DNA from: Liriodendron chinense
Taxonomy: Eukaryota; Streptophyta; Magnoliopsida; Magnoliales; Magnoliaceae
Length of the DNA stretch: 64,000 bases
Assembly (NCBI GenBank): GCA_003013855.2
Contig: PVNU02003892.1
Location: forward strand, 2,790,001-2,854,000
Direction: 5' to 3'
Translations under genes and position numbers: made by a program
Shown: piece by piece, positions 48,169-59,243 of the stretch
Position numbering within the stretch: position 1 is the stretch's first letter
Layout: each line of letters opens with the position of its first letter
The notes under the pieces: generated by a model
What the model saw: the letters and a program-made list of their open reading frames with translations, nothing else
What the model was told of the DNA's origin: nothing
Databases searched by the model: none

Positions 48169-48489
48169 TGCTATATTAGATGGTCAAACATAAAAGCACA
48201 ATTCTTACGTGCAATAGAAAGTGTTCATAGAAAATTATGTGAAGCTGAACATTCACTACCCTATAGAGATTTTATGGTAAATAGAATGAAGGCATATGCT
48301 GCTCCAGACCCTGATGAGTTGATGCCTCCAACTACAAGACAAGAAGAAAATCACAAAGAAATCCAGATAATTGGTTTGCTAAATTATATTAAGGAAATTC
48401 AATCTTCACATTTTTACAAGTCACTTCACACATTAACCAAACTATATAAAGTGAATTTATGCAATTACAGAATTTGTGGCACAGTCTAG
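48169..48489 (+). pseudogene. Unidentified captured exon
   Basis: After the acceptor-like TTTCCAG the plus strand is open for 107 codons. It reads RWSNIKAQFLRAIESVHRKL, CEAEHSLPYRDFMVNRMKAY and AAPDPDELMPPTTRQEENHK, well-balanced composition typical of real protein. The last part becomes AT-rich, suggesting intron read-through after about codon 75. It is on the opposite strand to the MO25- and ARF-like pieces, so it was captured separately. Parent gene not recognised. Confidence 0.4.
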
Positions 48490-48967
48490 ACAACTCAAGC
48501 ACATGTGCAAGTGAACAATGGTGGCTAGGATCTTCACATCTCAAAGATTTTTGGGCTTGGTACATCAGTGGTAGGATCCAACAAACCAATGGTCTGGATC
48601 ACTGGACCATGGCCCAATTTGTACAAAAAAAAAACACGAGTATACCATGCATATCACTTATTTGGTATGACGTACCTGAAACTTTTAGTAGAAGTAGGCT
48701 GATGGTTTTCAGTTAATGCAAGGTTCATGGACATCCATTCTGTCGTTGATTTTCAGTTACAAATTGGTAGTAACTCTGTTCCTTGTAAAGTTCCCTAATA
48801 ATTGAATAGAAACAATCAAGAGAAACAACTTTTCCTTGGTCACTATTTCCTGAGAAAAACCATTTCCTCATTTTTATTTTTATTTTCAGGAATCCAAACA
48901 GGCCCTAGAGAGAGCCTTCACCATAAGAAAGCTAAAATCCTGATGCTGCAAATGCATAGAACCTTAC

Positions 48968-49325
48968 CACATGACAAGGAAATCTAGTAGCTCCATGTGA
49001 TTCTTAATATAATCCACGCAAAAATAACAAGAGCCAACCTTTTGCCTCAACAAAATGCCCCAGAAATGCACTAAATTTTTTCTTGCCGGTTCAAAAGCAT
49101 CATAATCAGTAGAAAGAAATTGTGGTGAGCTAAACATGTCCCAAGAATAGGCAAACTTACATTCCACCCAAATATTGGTAACTTGTGAACAAAAATGCCA
49201 AGAACATCCTCTTTGCAGATTTCAAGAATAAATTGCGAGACTTGATCTGCATTTGGTTTAGCTTCCCCTACTCCAGAAAGCACAAGCCTCATTGCAAGGA
49301 AATTCTTTTCAACTTCTTCTAGGTC
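48968..49325 (-). pseudogene. Captured MO25-like (CAB39) gene fragment, two exons
   Basis: Exon 49325-49161 (165 nt, acceptor AACAG, donor GTAAGT) encodes EEVEKNFLAMRLVLSG, NADQVSQFILEICKEDVL and HKLPIFGW. A second exon, from about 49,080 to 48,968 (donor GTAAGG), encodes ARKNLVHFWGILLRQKVG and IKNHMELLDFLV. Both match consecutive parts of the N-terminal third of plant MO25 scaffold proteins, which bind STE20/GCK-type kinases. The N-terminus and most of the helical repeat domain are absent. Several residues differ from the usual sequence, as expected of a relaxed copy. Confidence 0.75.
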
Positions 49326-50560
49326 CTGTTCAAATGGAATATGATTGCATTTCAAGACCAGATATTTTCAAACGAATTATACAAAGCCTACTTGTTTCAA
49401 TTAGAAGCACTTATCCTCATAACATCACCCAAAGAGTTCTGCAGAAAATAATATATAGGCAAATCAATGCCACACTGTTACTGTCACCATCTAAGAGATT
49501 AGTGCCTAATTTAAGTACATGCCAATCTGTAGTGATCCCCCATTTGTGAAAATAGAAAATAAAAAGATGGGTATAGTTCTTTAGTAATACCTTCTTGTAA
49601 TTAAGATATCATATTTGGTAATAACCGATCCTCTTGTAATTACTTCTTCTTGATTAGTTCTAACAAAATTCACCGTTTATTGATTCAAAAAAAGAAAAAG
49701 AAAAAAAAGAAAAGCAATTCTTATTTCGAGAGCAAGAAAATCAATATGCCAACCATCTCAATAAAGTAGTAAGGCAGAGACAGAATTAACTGTAGTCTAC
49801 CCACCTGGAAAATGAAGAGACAGAGACAAAGTTCAACAGATACTCTACTGTCAAAGAGCAATTAATGCAAAAAATCTGCATGTATCAGCAATCATTTCTA
49901 TGATAATTTAATCCACAACCAAAAATATTGTTGAAATATGTTTTCAGTTGTCCATACTAGAAAATAATTGTGGAATGCACAAACAGAGATCGGGATCGAC
50001 AATAAGGGTTTCCAGATTTGGAAAACGTGGCATTTGCAGGAATTAAAAAAAAAAAACCTAGTCAGAAGCCATGGCCGACTAAAATCCATCTTTGGCAACA
50101 GCGTATCAGGATGAAAACCCCATTCAGCTTATATTCCCGCATTAGGTTTTGAAATACAGACATACAAACCTACCGATCGCGGTAGCTATTATTGTCGATC
50201 GGCTACCATTACAGAGAACGGCATTGCCATCTCCATCATTGTCAAGCTTGCGACAGTCATTAATGGCGGTAGCAAGCTCTAGAGCTCCCTTCCCTCAAAT
50301 AATAATAATAATAATAATAAAAGGACATAATGAGGGATTTTCAAAGCCTACATGGTGGAGACCTTCTCTATGTTGCCAGAGATAGTGCGCGATAGTTATG
50401 ACCACCATTGGAGGAAGTGGTGGCGTGCAGTGGTGGAATCAGTGCCAAGGATGAAGTGGCTAGATTTTTCGGTAACCTTTTTTTCCCTCCCCCTTTTCCC
50501 CCCTTTTCAATTTGGGAAAGAGACCCTTTAGGGCTTTTTTTTTTTTTTTTTTTCTTTTTT
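49326..50560. other. Interior of the CACTA-like element, no recognised gene
   Basis: Includes A-rich tracts and an (AAT)n microsatellite at about 50,298-50,320. The minus strand at 50,280-50,150 reads ELATAINDCRKLDNDGDGNA, which may be part of another captured gene but is not identified. Confidence 0.35.
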
Positions 50561-50589
50561 GTTTGAGATGGGTGCGGATTGCATATACC

Positions 50590-51570
50590 AGGACCCAGCT
50601 ATGGACGGACGGTCCTGTCAGTGGCTTCGTGGGGCCACCATGATGCATGTGTTTTATCCACACCGTCCATCCATTTTGATAGGTCATTTTAGGGCATGGG
50701 CCAAGAAAGGAGGCAGATCTAACGCGAAAGTGGGCTACACCATTGGAAGCTGTGGTGATAATGATGACCACCATTGAAACTTTCCTACGGCCCACCGTAA
50801 TGTTTGTTTGCCATCCAACCTGTTCATAAGGTCTCATGGACCTGTATGAAGGGGAAAACATAAATATTAGCTTGATCTGAAACTTTTGTGGCACCCCAAG
50901 ACATTTTTAACAGTAGGTGTTCAATCCCCATTGCTTCCTATGATGTGGTCCAATTGAGCTTTAGATTTACCTACTTTTTGGGATCATGCCCTAAAATAAT
51001 CTAGTAAAAATGGATGGACAACAGGGATAAAACGCATACATCATGATGGGCCTCATAGAGCCCTGACTGGGTTGTCCATCTGGGTAGTACCCCCACCTGT
51101 GCCCCCGACTCATGCAAGACCTGGCGGCCCTTGCTATGGGGCCCACCTTGATGTATGTATTATACATCCACACCGTCCATCCAATTTTTCAGATAATCTT
51201 AGGTCAATTTTCCAAAAATGAAGTAGATCCAATCATCAAGTGGACCATATAATAAGAAACCATGGTGATTGACCAATAATGGGCCACAAAAGCTCTGGAT
51301 CAAGATGATATTTCTTTTTTCCCTTCATCCAGGCTTATGTGACCTTATCAACATATTGGATGTCAAGTAAATGCTATAGAAATATTAAGATGTGCCCTAA
51401 GGTGTTTTTAATGGTAGGACATTTAATAACCATTGCTTCGTATGGTCCACCTGATTATTGGATCTGCTTCATTTTAGGGGTAGGGCCTTAAAATGACCTA
51501 GAGAAATGGATGGATGGCATGGATATTGAATACATTCATGAAGATGGCCCCACGGTATGGGTCGCACCCA
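50590..51570. repeat. Two adjacent copies of the CCGTCCATCC repeat family
   Basis: Copy 1 (about 50,590-51,060) and copy 2 (about 51,130-51,570) each start near GGGGCCCACC.TGATGTATG followed by CACCGTCCATCCA. Each ends in the inverse ATGGATGGA..GGATA..CAT. No coding frame. Confidence 0.65.
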
Positions 51571-51654
51571 CTTGGGTGAGTCCGGGTTCCAACTTAGTTA
51601 ATCCAGTCCTCGCGACTGGATTAACTTTATTATTCGTGTCAATTCCTTTCAAAC

Positions 51655-52955
51655 TTAGTGTTTTTTTAAAATTTCAAATTTTTTTTCACAATACCAATTC
51701 TCTTTTTTCTTTTTTTTAATTGCAATTTTTTACAAACTGCCAAATGTTTTTTTTTTTTTTTTAGTATTCCAATTTCTTTCAAAATCTTACTTTCTTTTAT
51801 CCCAATTTTTTTTTCAAAATCTATGTTTACTTTTAAATCACAAATTTTCTCAAACAGTTTTTTTTTTTTTTTAAATCTCAAATTTTTTTCAGGATCTTGA
51901 TTATTTTCTTTTAAATCTTAAATTTTCTTAAACAATGTTAATTTTTTTAAACTTCTAATTTCGTTTTCAAAATGTCAATTTTTTCAAATTCTCGTTTTTT
52001 TATCGAACTTCTCAGGTTTTTTCAAATACAAAATCTTAATTTCCTTTTAAAAATCGCAATTTTTTTTTTTCAAACTCTCATTTTTTTCGAAATGCTAATT
52101 TTTTTTCGAAATGTTGATTTTTTTTATTCTCGATCTTTTTAAATCTCATTTTTTTTTCAATATTTCAGTTTTTTTAAAGCTCCTTCTCTTAAACATTGTT
52201 GCTTTTTTTTTTTTCTAAACATTTCAAGAAAAAAAATTTCAAAATCACAAAATTTTCAAACTACACAATTTTCATTTTCAAAATGTCAATTTTTTTTTCA
52301 AAATCTCATTTTTTTTTATTATACTTCTCAATTGTTTTTCAAAATAACAAATCTAAATTTCTTTTTAAGAATCACAATTTTTTTTTTCAAACTTATCAAT
52401 TTTATTTAACAATGCCAAATTTTTTTTTAGAATATCATTTTCTTTCAAATCTCAGTTTTCTTTTTTAAATCTCTTTTTTTTTTTGAAATATCATTTTTTA
52501 AATCTCTATTTTCTCAAACATTGTTAATTATTTTACGAACTTCTCAATTATTTTTCAAAATCAAAATTTTTATTAAACTTTTCAATTTTTGTTTTCAAAA
52601 TATAATTTTTTCTCACCATCTCAAAAATGTTTTTAACAAACTTCTTAATTTTGTTTCAAAATACAATCTCAATTTCTTTTTAAAAATCACAATTTTTTAC
52701 ATAACCAATTTATTTTCAAACTCACCAATTTTATTAAAAAAGCCAATTTTTTTTTTTATAAGAATGTCAATTTCTTTCAAAATTTCAGCTCTTTTTTTAA
52801 TTTCAATTTTCTTTTAAATCTCATATTTTCTTAAATGTTAATAGCTTTTTTTTTTTTTTTGGAAAAACTTCTAACTTTATTCTCAAAATCATTTTTTTTT
52901 TAAACTTCTCAATTTTCGTATTCAAATATCTAATTTTTTCAAAAAACTGCATATC
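51655..52955. repeat. 1.3-kb T-rich degenerate repeat tract
   Basis: Almost entirely T with A and C, very poor in G. It is built from variants of TTTTTTCAAAATCTCAATTT with a period of about 20-35 bp. The plus-strand frames (FFFKITIF-type) are by-products of composition. It directly precedes the right subterminal array. Confidence 0.8.
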
Positions 52956-52964
52956 GTATAGTTA

Positions 52965-53165
52965 GTTTTACGACGGATAATATTCGTCGCTAAATCAAAA
53001 GAAGTCCGTCGACAAGCATCAAATCACTTTCTGGCAGGCGTCGGAAGTAGAATTTTACGACGAACCAAATTCGTCGGAAATATTTAATTAACGACGGATT
53101 TAATCTGCCCGAGAGGGACTGCGACGGACTGTTTCGGAATTTATGATGGAGATAGTCCGTCGTAA
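52965..53165. repeat. Right subterminal array of CGACGGA inverted motifs
   Basis: Units TTACGACGGATAATATTCGTCG, TTACGACGAACCAAATTCGTCG, AACGACGGATTTAATC, GCGACGGACTG and TAGTCCGTCGTAAC. Confidence 0.75.
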
Positions 53166-53351
53166 CAATTAACAATATACTTATCTTTGCACGACCTTTC
53201 TTTAGGCGCTCTGATAAGTAATTTCTATACACATATCAACATTGCTAGCTGTATGGCGACCTTATCATTACTTCTCCTTATCGGGAGGGTTCTAAATGCG
53301 TCGAGGAAATCTTTCCTTAATATATGGGACCGATCCTTGAAAAATTGATCC

Positions 53352-53774
53352 CTAATGCTCACATACAATCATCGATGGGTCTGCTTTGATTCATCCGAAG
53401 CTCCCAACTTCAGACCCATAATCAATGCAAAGTCCATCTCCCTAAAGTGGAGAATGGTGCTACCAAAGTAAAAGTGAAGGTCACCAAGGTGCCTCTGCAT
53501 CAAGTAGTGGACCAATGGTCTATTTTCCTTCCACTCTCCTTCATCAAAATAAAGGAGATACTCGAATTGAGTTCTTCTAAATATCTCCCTCCTGCCAGGG
53601 GACTTGTTGAATTCGTCCTTCAAAATACTTAAGAATTTCACGGAGCACTTTAATGTGGCCTTTACACTGGAGTATTGTAGGCAAAGACCACTCATTCCCG
53701 CCATGATCTTGAATGTTGGAATGATTCAAAGACAGATGATTAAGTGAAACATCATCTGTATTTAACAAATTCAA
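53352..53774 (-). pseudogene. DUF1985-like domain of MULE gene, unit 2
   Basis: Minus-strand frames overlap as in unit 1. They encode LLNTDDVSLNHLSLNH, then REIFRRTQFEYLLYF, PLVHYLMQRHL and FREMDFALIMGLKLGA. The last segment matches the end signature of DUF1985 (EFALITGL.G). It is separated from its protease part by the 10-kb insert. Frame change at the overlap near 53,600-53,700. Confidence 0.6.
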
Positions 53775-53799
53775 GAATAATGTGTACCGTCGAGAGTAG

Positions 53800-54100
53800 T
53801 TGTCATTCGTTGATTCTCATTGCTAATCGCCGATAGTATCATTGTCCATCCCCGATATTGAATACCAATCGTCGATCGTGGTGTGTATCAGGCAATGGAC
53901 AGTGAATATCGGTGATGGAATGTGTACATCGGCGATAAATGCTGAGTATCAGCGATAGATAGTGACACTATCAACGACGAAATGAATGTATTGGCGACGG
54001 ACCTAAATATATTGACGACGGATGCTGAGTATCGACGATGAACAGTGGCACTATTGGCAATCATCACTGTGTGTATTGGCATTTGACAGTGTATATTGGC
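53800..54100. repeat. ATCGTCGAT repeat block C, unit 2
   Basis: Homologous to block C of unit 1, including the TGGACAGTGAATATCGGTGA and TATCGACGATGAACAGTGGC units. Confidence 0.8.
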
Positions 54101-55150
54101 CTTATACAAAATAATAATAATAATTAAATAAAACCCTTCGACCGTGGGACCACCATAACCTCCACCATGCATGCACGGTCTATACAAATACGACATCCTA
54201 ATCCCTTTCCGAGTCTACAAATAAACAAAACGATTAAGAAAGAGACCATCACACCCTCCTCCCTTTCACAACTTCCGACCATTGTCAGTCACTAAGAAAA
54301 TAAAGATAACACACACAAACAATTACATTTGTGCGTCATAGCTTCTATGTATCACAATGTAGCCGATTGACTTCACAATGTGGCCGAAGTTTTCCGATTG
54401 ACTTCAGAAAACCCTACTTCTCGTCACAGCACTTCGCCAGAGTTTCACAGCTATTTGCTGGAGATTCTCGACATCGCAGGGAGCATATTATGCGTCCTAG
54501 CCCTACTAACCGTCGGTGAGCTCGTGCTCTTCATGTGGTCCCCTCTGAAAAAGAAGAAGGGAGAAGAAAGAAAATGAGAAATGCCTGAATGGGGGGCCCC
54601 ACCTTTAGAACCCACGTGAGGCTCTGGGTGGGGCCCACTGGATGGTTTAGGAGGAGATTCATTCCATTCACATGAGAAGGGTTTTAACTTAAGGTAATTG
54701 AACGAAGTCTAAAGTCAGAACTCATCACCGATAGACCACACATGTGGGAATCATTCCAAAATTAATTCGCGAGTTGGGCCAAGTCGATGTCTAAAAGAAA
54801 TTACAAATGATCCTCCCGTTTTTTCCGTGGCTGTCGGAATATAGTGAACGGGTCAGATCCACCGAGGGGTGTCCCCCACTCGTGATCCAATGGGGCCCAA
54901 GGCCACACACCCAAAAGGCGCCTCGACTTTCGCATACTACCGCTGTCGAAGGATGGGATGGTTATGCAGAGGGGCATTATTGTCTGGGAAAAATCGCTAT
55001 GGTGCCAGCAGGATACGTAAATAATAAGTTCGGTTAGGACCGGCCAATAACCAAAATGACCTAATAAGTTGGGCGGTTTTTTCAACTATCATCCCTTCCA
55101 CGTACACACCCCGGATGAGCCGCAAACGAGGCTTTGAATGGCTACTCTCG

Positions 55151-55450
55151 AATACATCCCGACGTACTGTATTGTGATACGTCGGGAGACTGACTGGATC
55201 ATCTTTCAATGGTCCAAGCAGTTTATACGCAGCAGATACACAACAAATAAAATCCATTTTTTCCAAAAAAAAATGGACGTCCACCATAACATTTCTGTAA
55301 TCAAATCGTTGAAATATTCAACCTGAAAATTTTCACCCTCCCCATCGAAGCCACGCCCTATCAAATAAACGGTTCGGATCATTTAAAAGAAAACCAAAAT
55401 CCAACAGATGAAGTCCCGACGTATCATATTGCAATACGTCGGGATGTATT
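55151..55450. mobile_element. 300-bp fold-back element with two 31-bp hairpins, unit 2
   Basis: Same length and ends as 27,461-27,760. The hairpins at 55157-55187 and 55414-55444 are unchanged. Confidence 0.65.
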
Positions 55451-55654
55451 GAAGCAAAACCTCAACGAAAAAACCGCCACCAATCCAGGGGTAGTTTGGT
55501 CATAAATATCCCGATTATCATATTTATAGTAACTTGTTTGGAATTAAAATCAGAAAGTAGTAATTTAATTACGATTACAGCTGTAATACCATGTAAGGAT
55601 TCTTACTCTTTTCATCTCTCCTTCAAATCCTCCTCCCTCTTTGAAAAATCTTCT

Positions 55655-55693
55655 TATAAAAAATCCATTTCATGTCTCTCTTTCTCTCTCATC
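55655..55693 (+). promoter_or_regulatory. TATA box and reduced CT tract of STP14 copy 2
   Basis: TATAAA is retained, but the CT repeat is cut to short interrupted runs. The change creates an ATG at 55,672 with a 22-codon frame that stops before the main ATG. If transcription starts upstream of it, this would be an upstream ORF that copy 1 lacks. Confidence 0.4.
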
Positions 55694-55932
55694 TTTTGTT
55701 TTGTTGGGTCTTTTTTTCTTTTGTTTTCTTCTTCTGCTGACATAAACGGTTTGACTCTGGCAGTTTTATCTGTTTTGTTCATAGATTTTGAGCTCCGTGT
55801 TCTTTTTCTTTTCTTGTGTTTGCAAAGAACAGACATTAAGGTGCTTTTTCAGGAACTGGGTGGGGTTCAGATTTTCTGAAAAAACAAGAGATTGGTCTGT
55901 GAAGTGGTGGGAAAAGTTGAGGAATTGTAGGA

Positions 55933-58900
55933 ATGGCAGGTGGTTTTGTGGCAGGTGGGAAGCCTAAAAGAGCGGATCTTTATGAGGGGAGGATTACAAG
56001 TTATTTCGTCTTTGCTTGTGTTGTTGCAGCCCTTGGTGGATCTCTCTTTGGTTATGATCTTGGAGTTTCAGGTATAATTTACAATTTCTGTCTGGGCAAT
56101 TGGTTTTCTGATCTGGGTTTCTTTTTTTTAATTTGATATATCTTGGCAAGATCTTGGTTTTTGGGTGAAAATCTTTTATGGATTTCTTCTTTTTCTTTTT
56201 TTCTGAAGTTGGTTTTTTTCTTATAGCATTGGATCATATGTAAGATTGGAAGTCTGTTTTGGTGAATTTGATTAATGCATGTCTCTGCTTTTAGAGTTTC
56301 TGTTACGTTTACCTTATATATAGATATAAATCGATACATATCGTGAACTTGGGCATGATTTTCTGATTTGGGTTATTGATTTTTATGCATTTTGTAAAGG
56401 TTTTTTTTTTGGGTTTTTTACGCTGATTTTATATGGCTCTCTCTCTCAAATTCATTATTCCTCGTAGTTTGGGTTCGGTTGTAAGATTGGTTCTTTCGTT
56501 TTGAAGAATCTAGTGAGTGCATTGATTTTTTTTTTTTGGTTGGTTGGTCTTCTCTCTCTCTGACTGAAGTGTATAATTCGCAATAATTTTTTTTTTTTTA
56601 ACATCTTAGTAATATAAAAATATCATCATTGTACAATTACCACACTGTATCGAATTCTCCATCAAAGTACTAGTTGACAAGGAGACAAGTATTGTAATTT
56701 GTAATCATTAAACGTTTACAATTCATTACAATCAATTACAGCCATCCAAATAGGCCCTAACTGTTTAATGGCTAGCTATTAACTAGATGGTTAGCATCAT
56801 AGGTTCGATGTGATGTTTAGGCTATGTTCCATCCAAAATGGACCCTGTGATGTTCATTGCCTGGATTGGCATTCATGCATGGCACATATGGTGGATGATA
56901 CATTGCAATCTTGTAGGATGATAACTAACCAGCCAACATCCAAAATGTTAATTTGTCAAGCATGTAAAACATCCAACCCGTGAATTTGCACTTGAATAAG
57001 GTTGAAGAATTAATACTAGATTATGGTTTCCACTTACGAATAAGTCGACCAAAAGCCCAGCTGAAAATCACCCATGTTGATTCAGGTGGGGTTACTTCCA
57101 TGGATGATTTTTTGAAGGATTTCTTCCCAAAAGTATATCGAAGAAAGCAGCTACATCTCAACGAGACGGATTACTGTAAATACGATGACCAGCTGCTCAC
57201 CCTCTTCACATCTTCTCTCTACTTTGCGGGCCTCGCTTCGACGTTTGGGGCCTCGTACTTGACCAGAACGAAGGGAAGGAGAGCCAGCATTCTCTTTGGT
57301 GCAGTAAGCTTCTTCTTGGGTGCAATCGTGAATGCAGCATCTGTGCACATCTCTATGCTCATCATCGGCCGTATCCTTCTTGGCATCGGAATCGGCTTCG
57401 GCAATCAGGTGGGCCATCTTAAAATTCAGAAAAAAGAAAAAAGAAAAGCCACTAACACTACCATCAAATTAGAAAGTATGATCATAAAAATTCGAGTTTT
57501 TTGAGGATGCCCCCCTCCCTATTAGATATACACTAAATAGCATTTTACAAGCATACCATAGTCATGATCCTTACCAGTTTTTCTCTATGTGATTTGGGCA
57601 ACAGGCAGTTCCTCTATATCTATCCGAAATGGCGCCAACAAAACACCGAGGAAAAGTTAATCAGCTATTCCAACTAACGACTTGCCTTGGAATTTTGATA
57701 GCAAACATCATCAACTACTTCACTGATAAGATCCACCCATGGGGTTGGAGATTATCCCTTGGTTTAGCTGTAGTACCAGCGACTCTAATGTTTGTTGGAG
57801 GCCTTTTCCTCCCTGAAACTCCTAACAGCCTTGTAGAGCAAGGAAGACTGGACGAAGCGAAAAGGGTCTTGGAGAAAGTTAGAGGCACCCCTAAAGTCAA
57901 TGCGGAATTCGCCGATCTCAGTGGATGCTAGCGAGGCTGCACGTGCTGTAAAGCACCCATTTCAAAACCTTCTCAGTCCAAAGAACCGCCCACAGTTAGT
58001 GATAGGAGCACTGGGGATCCCGGCATTCCAGCAACTCACTGGCATGAACTCCATTCTTTTTTACGCTCCTGTGATCTTCCAGAGCTTGGGTTTCAGTTCT
58101 GATATATCTCTGTACTCGTCCATCATCACAAACTCGATGCTTGTTTTTGCTACTTTAGTTTCGATGTCTGTGGTTGACAGGCTGGGAAGGAGATTTCTGT
58201 TCTTAGAAGCTGGTTGTCAAATGATATCAAGTATTGTAAGTGTTCTGCCACTGATTTTCTCTCCTCTTCAAAGAGACTTCCAATAGCTATGGCAACTAAT
58301 CAGAGTAGCCATCAGAATCCTGATCTTCCATGCGTGTATAAACATGGGGTGTTGTCCTGAAAATCTAGGTTGTTCATCTGCTGGCCTGAAAACGTATATG
58401 CAGCACCCAGAAACCATGGCTCTCAGGTCATCAGGTGGCTAATCAAGAATGTATGAGAAAATGGAAGCTGAAAAATTGTACCAACAGTTCACATACAATG
58501 TATATGCGTAGCCCACCTGATGAACTGCCCGGACCTCACACAGACTGACGGCTATTCGCATGTGTCATGACTTGCATATGATGGCTCTTCTATAAAAATT
58601 CCTTATGTACCTCATAAAAACTAATCTTTGAGATGGATTGAATATGCAGCTTGTTGTTGCCATTGTTCTGGCTCTGAAATTTGGCAAAGGTGTGGTCCTC
58701 CCAAAAGCAGATGGTGCTGTTCTGGTGGTCATGATTTGCTTGTTCGTCTTGGCTTATGGGTGGGCATGGGGGCCCTTGGGGTGGTTAGTTCCAAGTGAGA
58801 TCTTTCCATTGGAGACAAGATCTGCGGGCCAGAGTATGGTGGTTTGCGTTAATCTCTTCTTCACAGCAGCAATTGCACAGTGTTTCCTTGCATCATTATG

Positions 58901-59087
58901 CCACCTCCGCTATGGGGTTTTCATATTGTTCGCTTGCTTGATTGTGATCATGACCTCGTTTATTTACTTCCTCCTACCTGAAACAAAGCAAGTCCCCATC
59001 GAGGAGATGGCCTACCTTTGGGAGAATCATTGGTTTTGGAAGAGGATTGTATGCTCACCAGAAAATAAGGTTGCAACAGATGTTTAG
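55933..59087 (+). pseudogene. STP14: STP14-like sugar transporter, copy 2, frameshifted
   Basis: Exons 55933-56071, 57086-57408, 57605-58235 and 58650-59087 keep every splice site of copy 1 and are very similar in sequence. Exon 3 is 631 nt instead of 630: an extra A at 57,920 turns GATCTCGTGG into GATCTCAGTGG. The frame shifts after residue 259 and stops three codons later (...FADLSGC), removing helices 7-12 and the sugar-binding QQLTGMN and PETK motifs. The correct frame resumes at once (VDASEAARAVKHPF) and runs cleanly to the normal stop, so the lesion is recent or an assembly error. As read, the product would be about 262 residues and unable to transport. Confidence 0.8.
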
Positions 59088-59243
59088 CTCCAATAGACAT
59101 AAGACTGGACTTCAATCTCATTTTTTTTCTTCCAACATGTATAAGATATGCTCATGTCATTGCCAAAGGAGTAAGATTTTAGAAATTTCTGTGGGGGAGG
59201 AAACCATGTATACATGTGTTCTTTCTTAATTGAAATAACTCAT

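Larger units (their letters stand above)
45142..53165. mobile_element. CACTA-like element of about 8 kb carrying host gene fragments
   Basis: Both ends of this insert carry arrays of short inverted motifs (ACGACGGA-N8-TCCGTCGT type): 45,158-45,415 on the left and 52,965-53,165 on the right. They resemble the subterminal repeats of plant CACTA elements. The terminal CACTA itself is not visible at either end, so the tips are probably lost. The interior holds exon-like pieces of several unrelated plant genes on both strands (MO25-like, ARF-like, two unidentified) and no transposase, as in Pack-type elements. Assignment to one element is inferred from the symmetric ends. Confidence 0.55.
38076..55095. 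mobile_element. MULE, unit 2 copy, interrupted by a 10-kb insert
   Basis: Starts GGGATAATAGTTGAA at 38076 and ends with TTCAACTATCATCCC at 55095. The flanks are CTCCACCTA (38067-38075) and TTCCACGTA (55096-55104), decayed forms of the 9-bp duplication seen in unit 1. The inner TATAAAGG is kept at the left end (TTATAAAGGTAAGG). Its own sequence totals about 6.8 kb. The remainder is the copia and CACTA-like insert. Confidence 0.8.

Noticed and set aside
51666..52817. Phe/Ile- and Lys-rich open frames on both strands
   Set aside because: They follow from the T-rich composition, not from coding selection.
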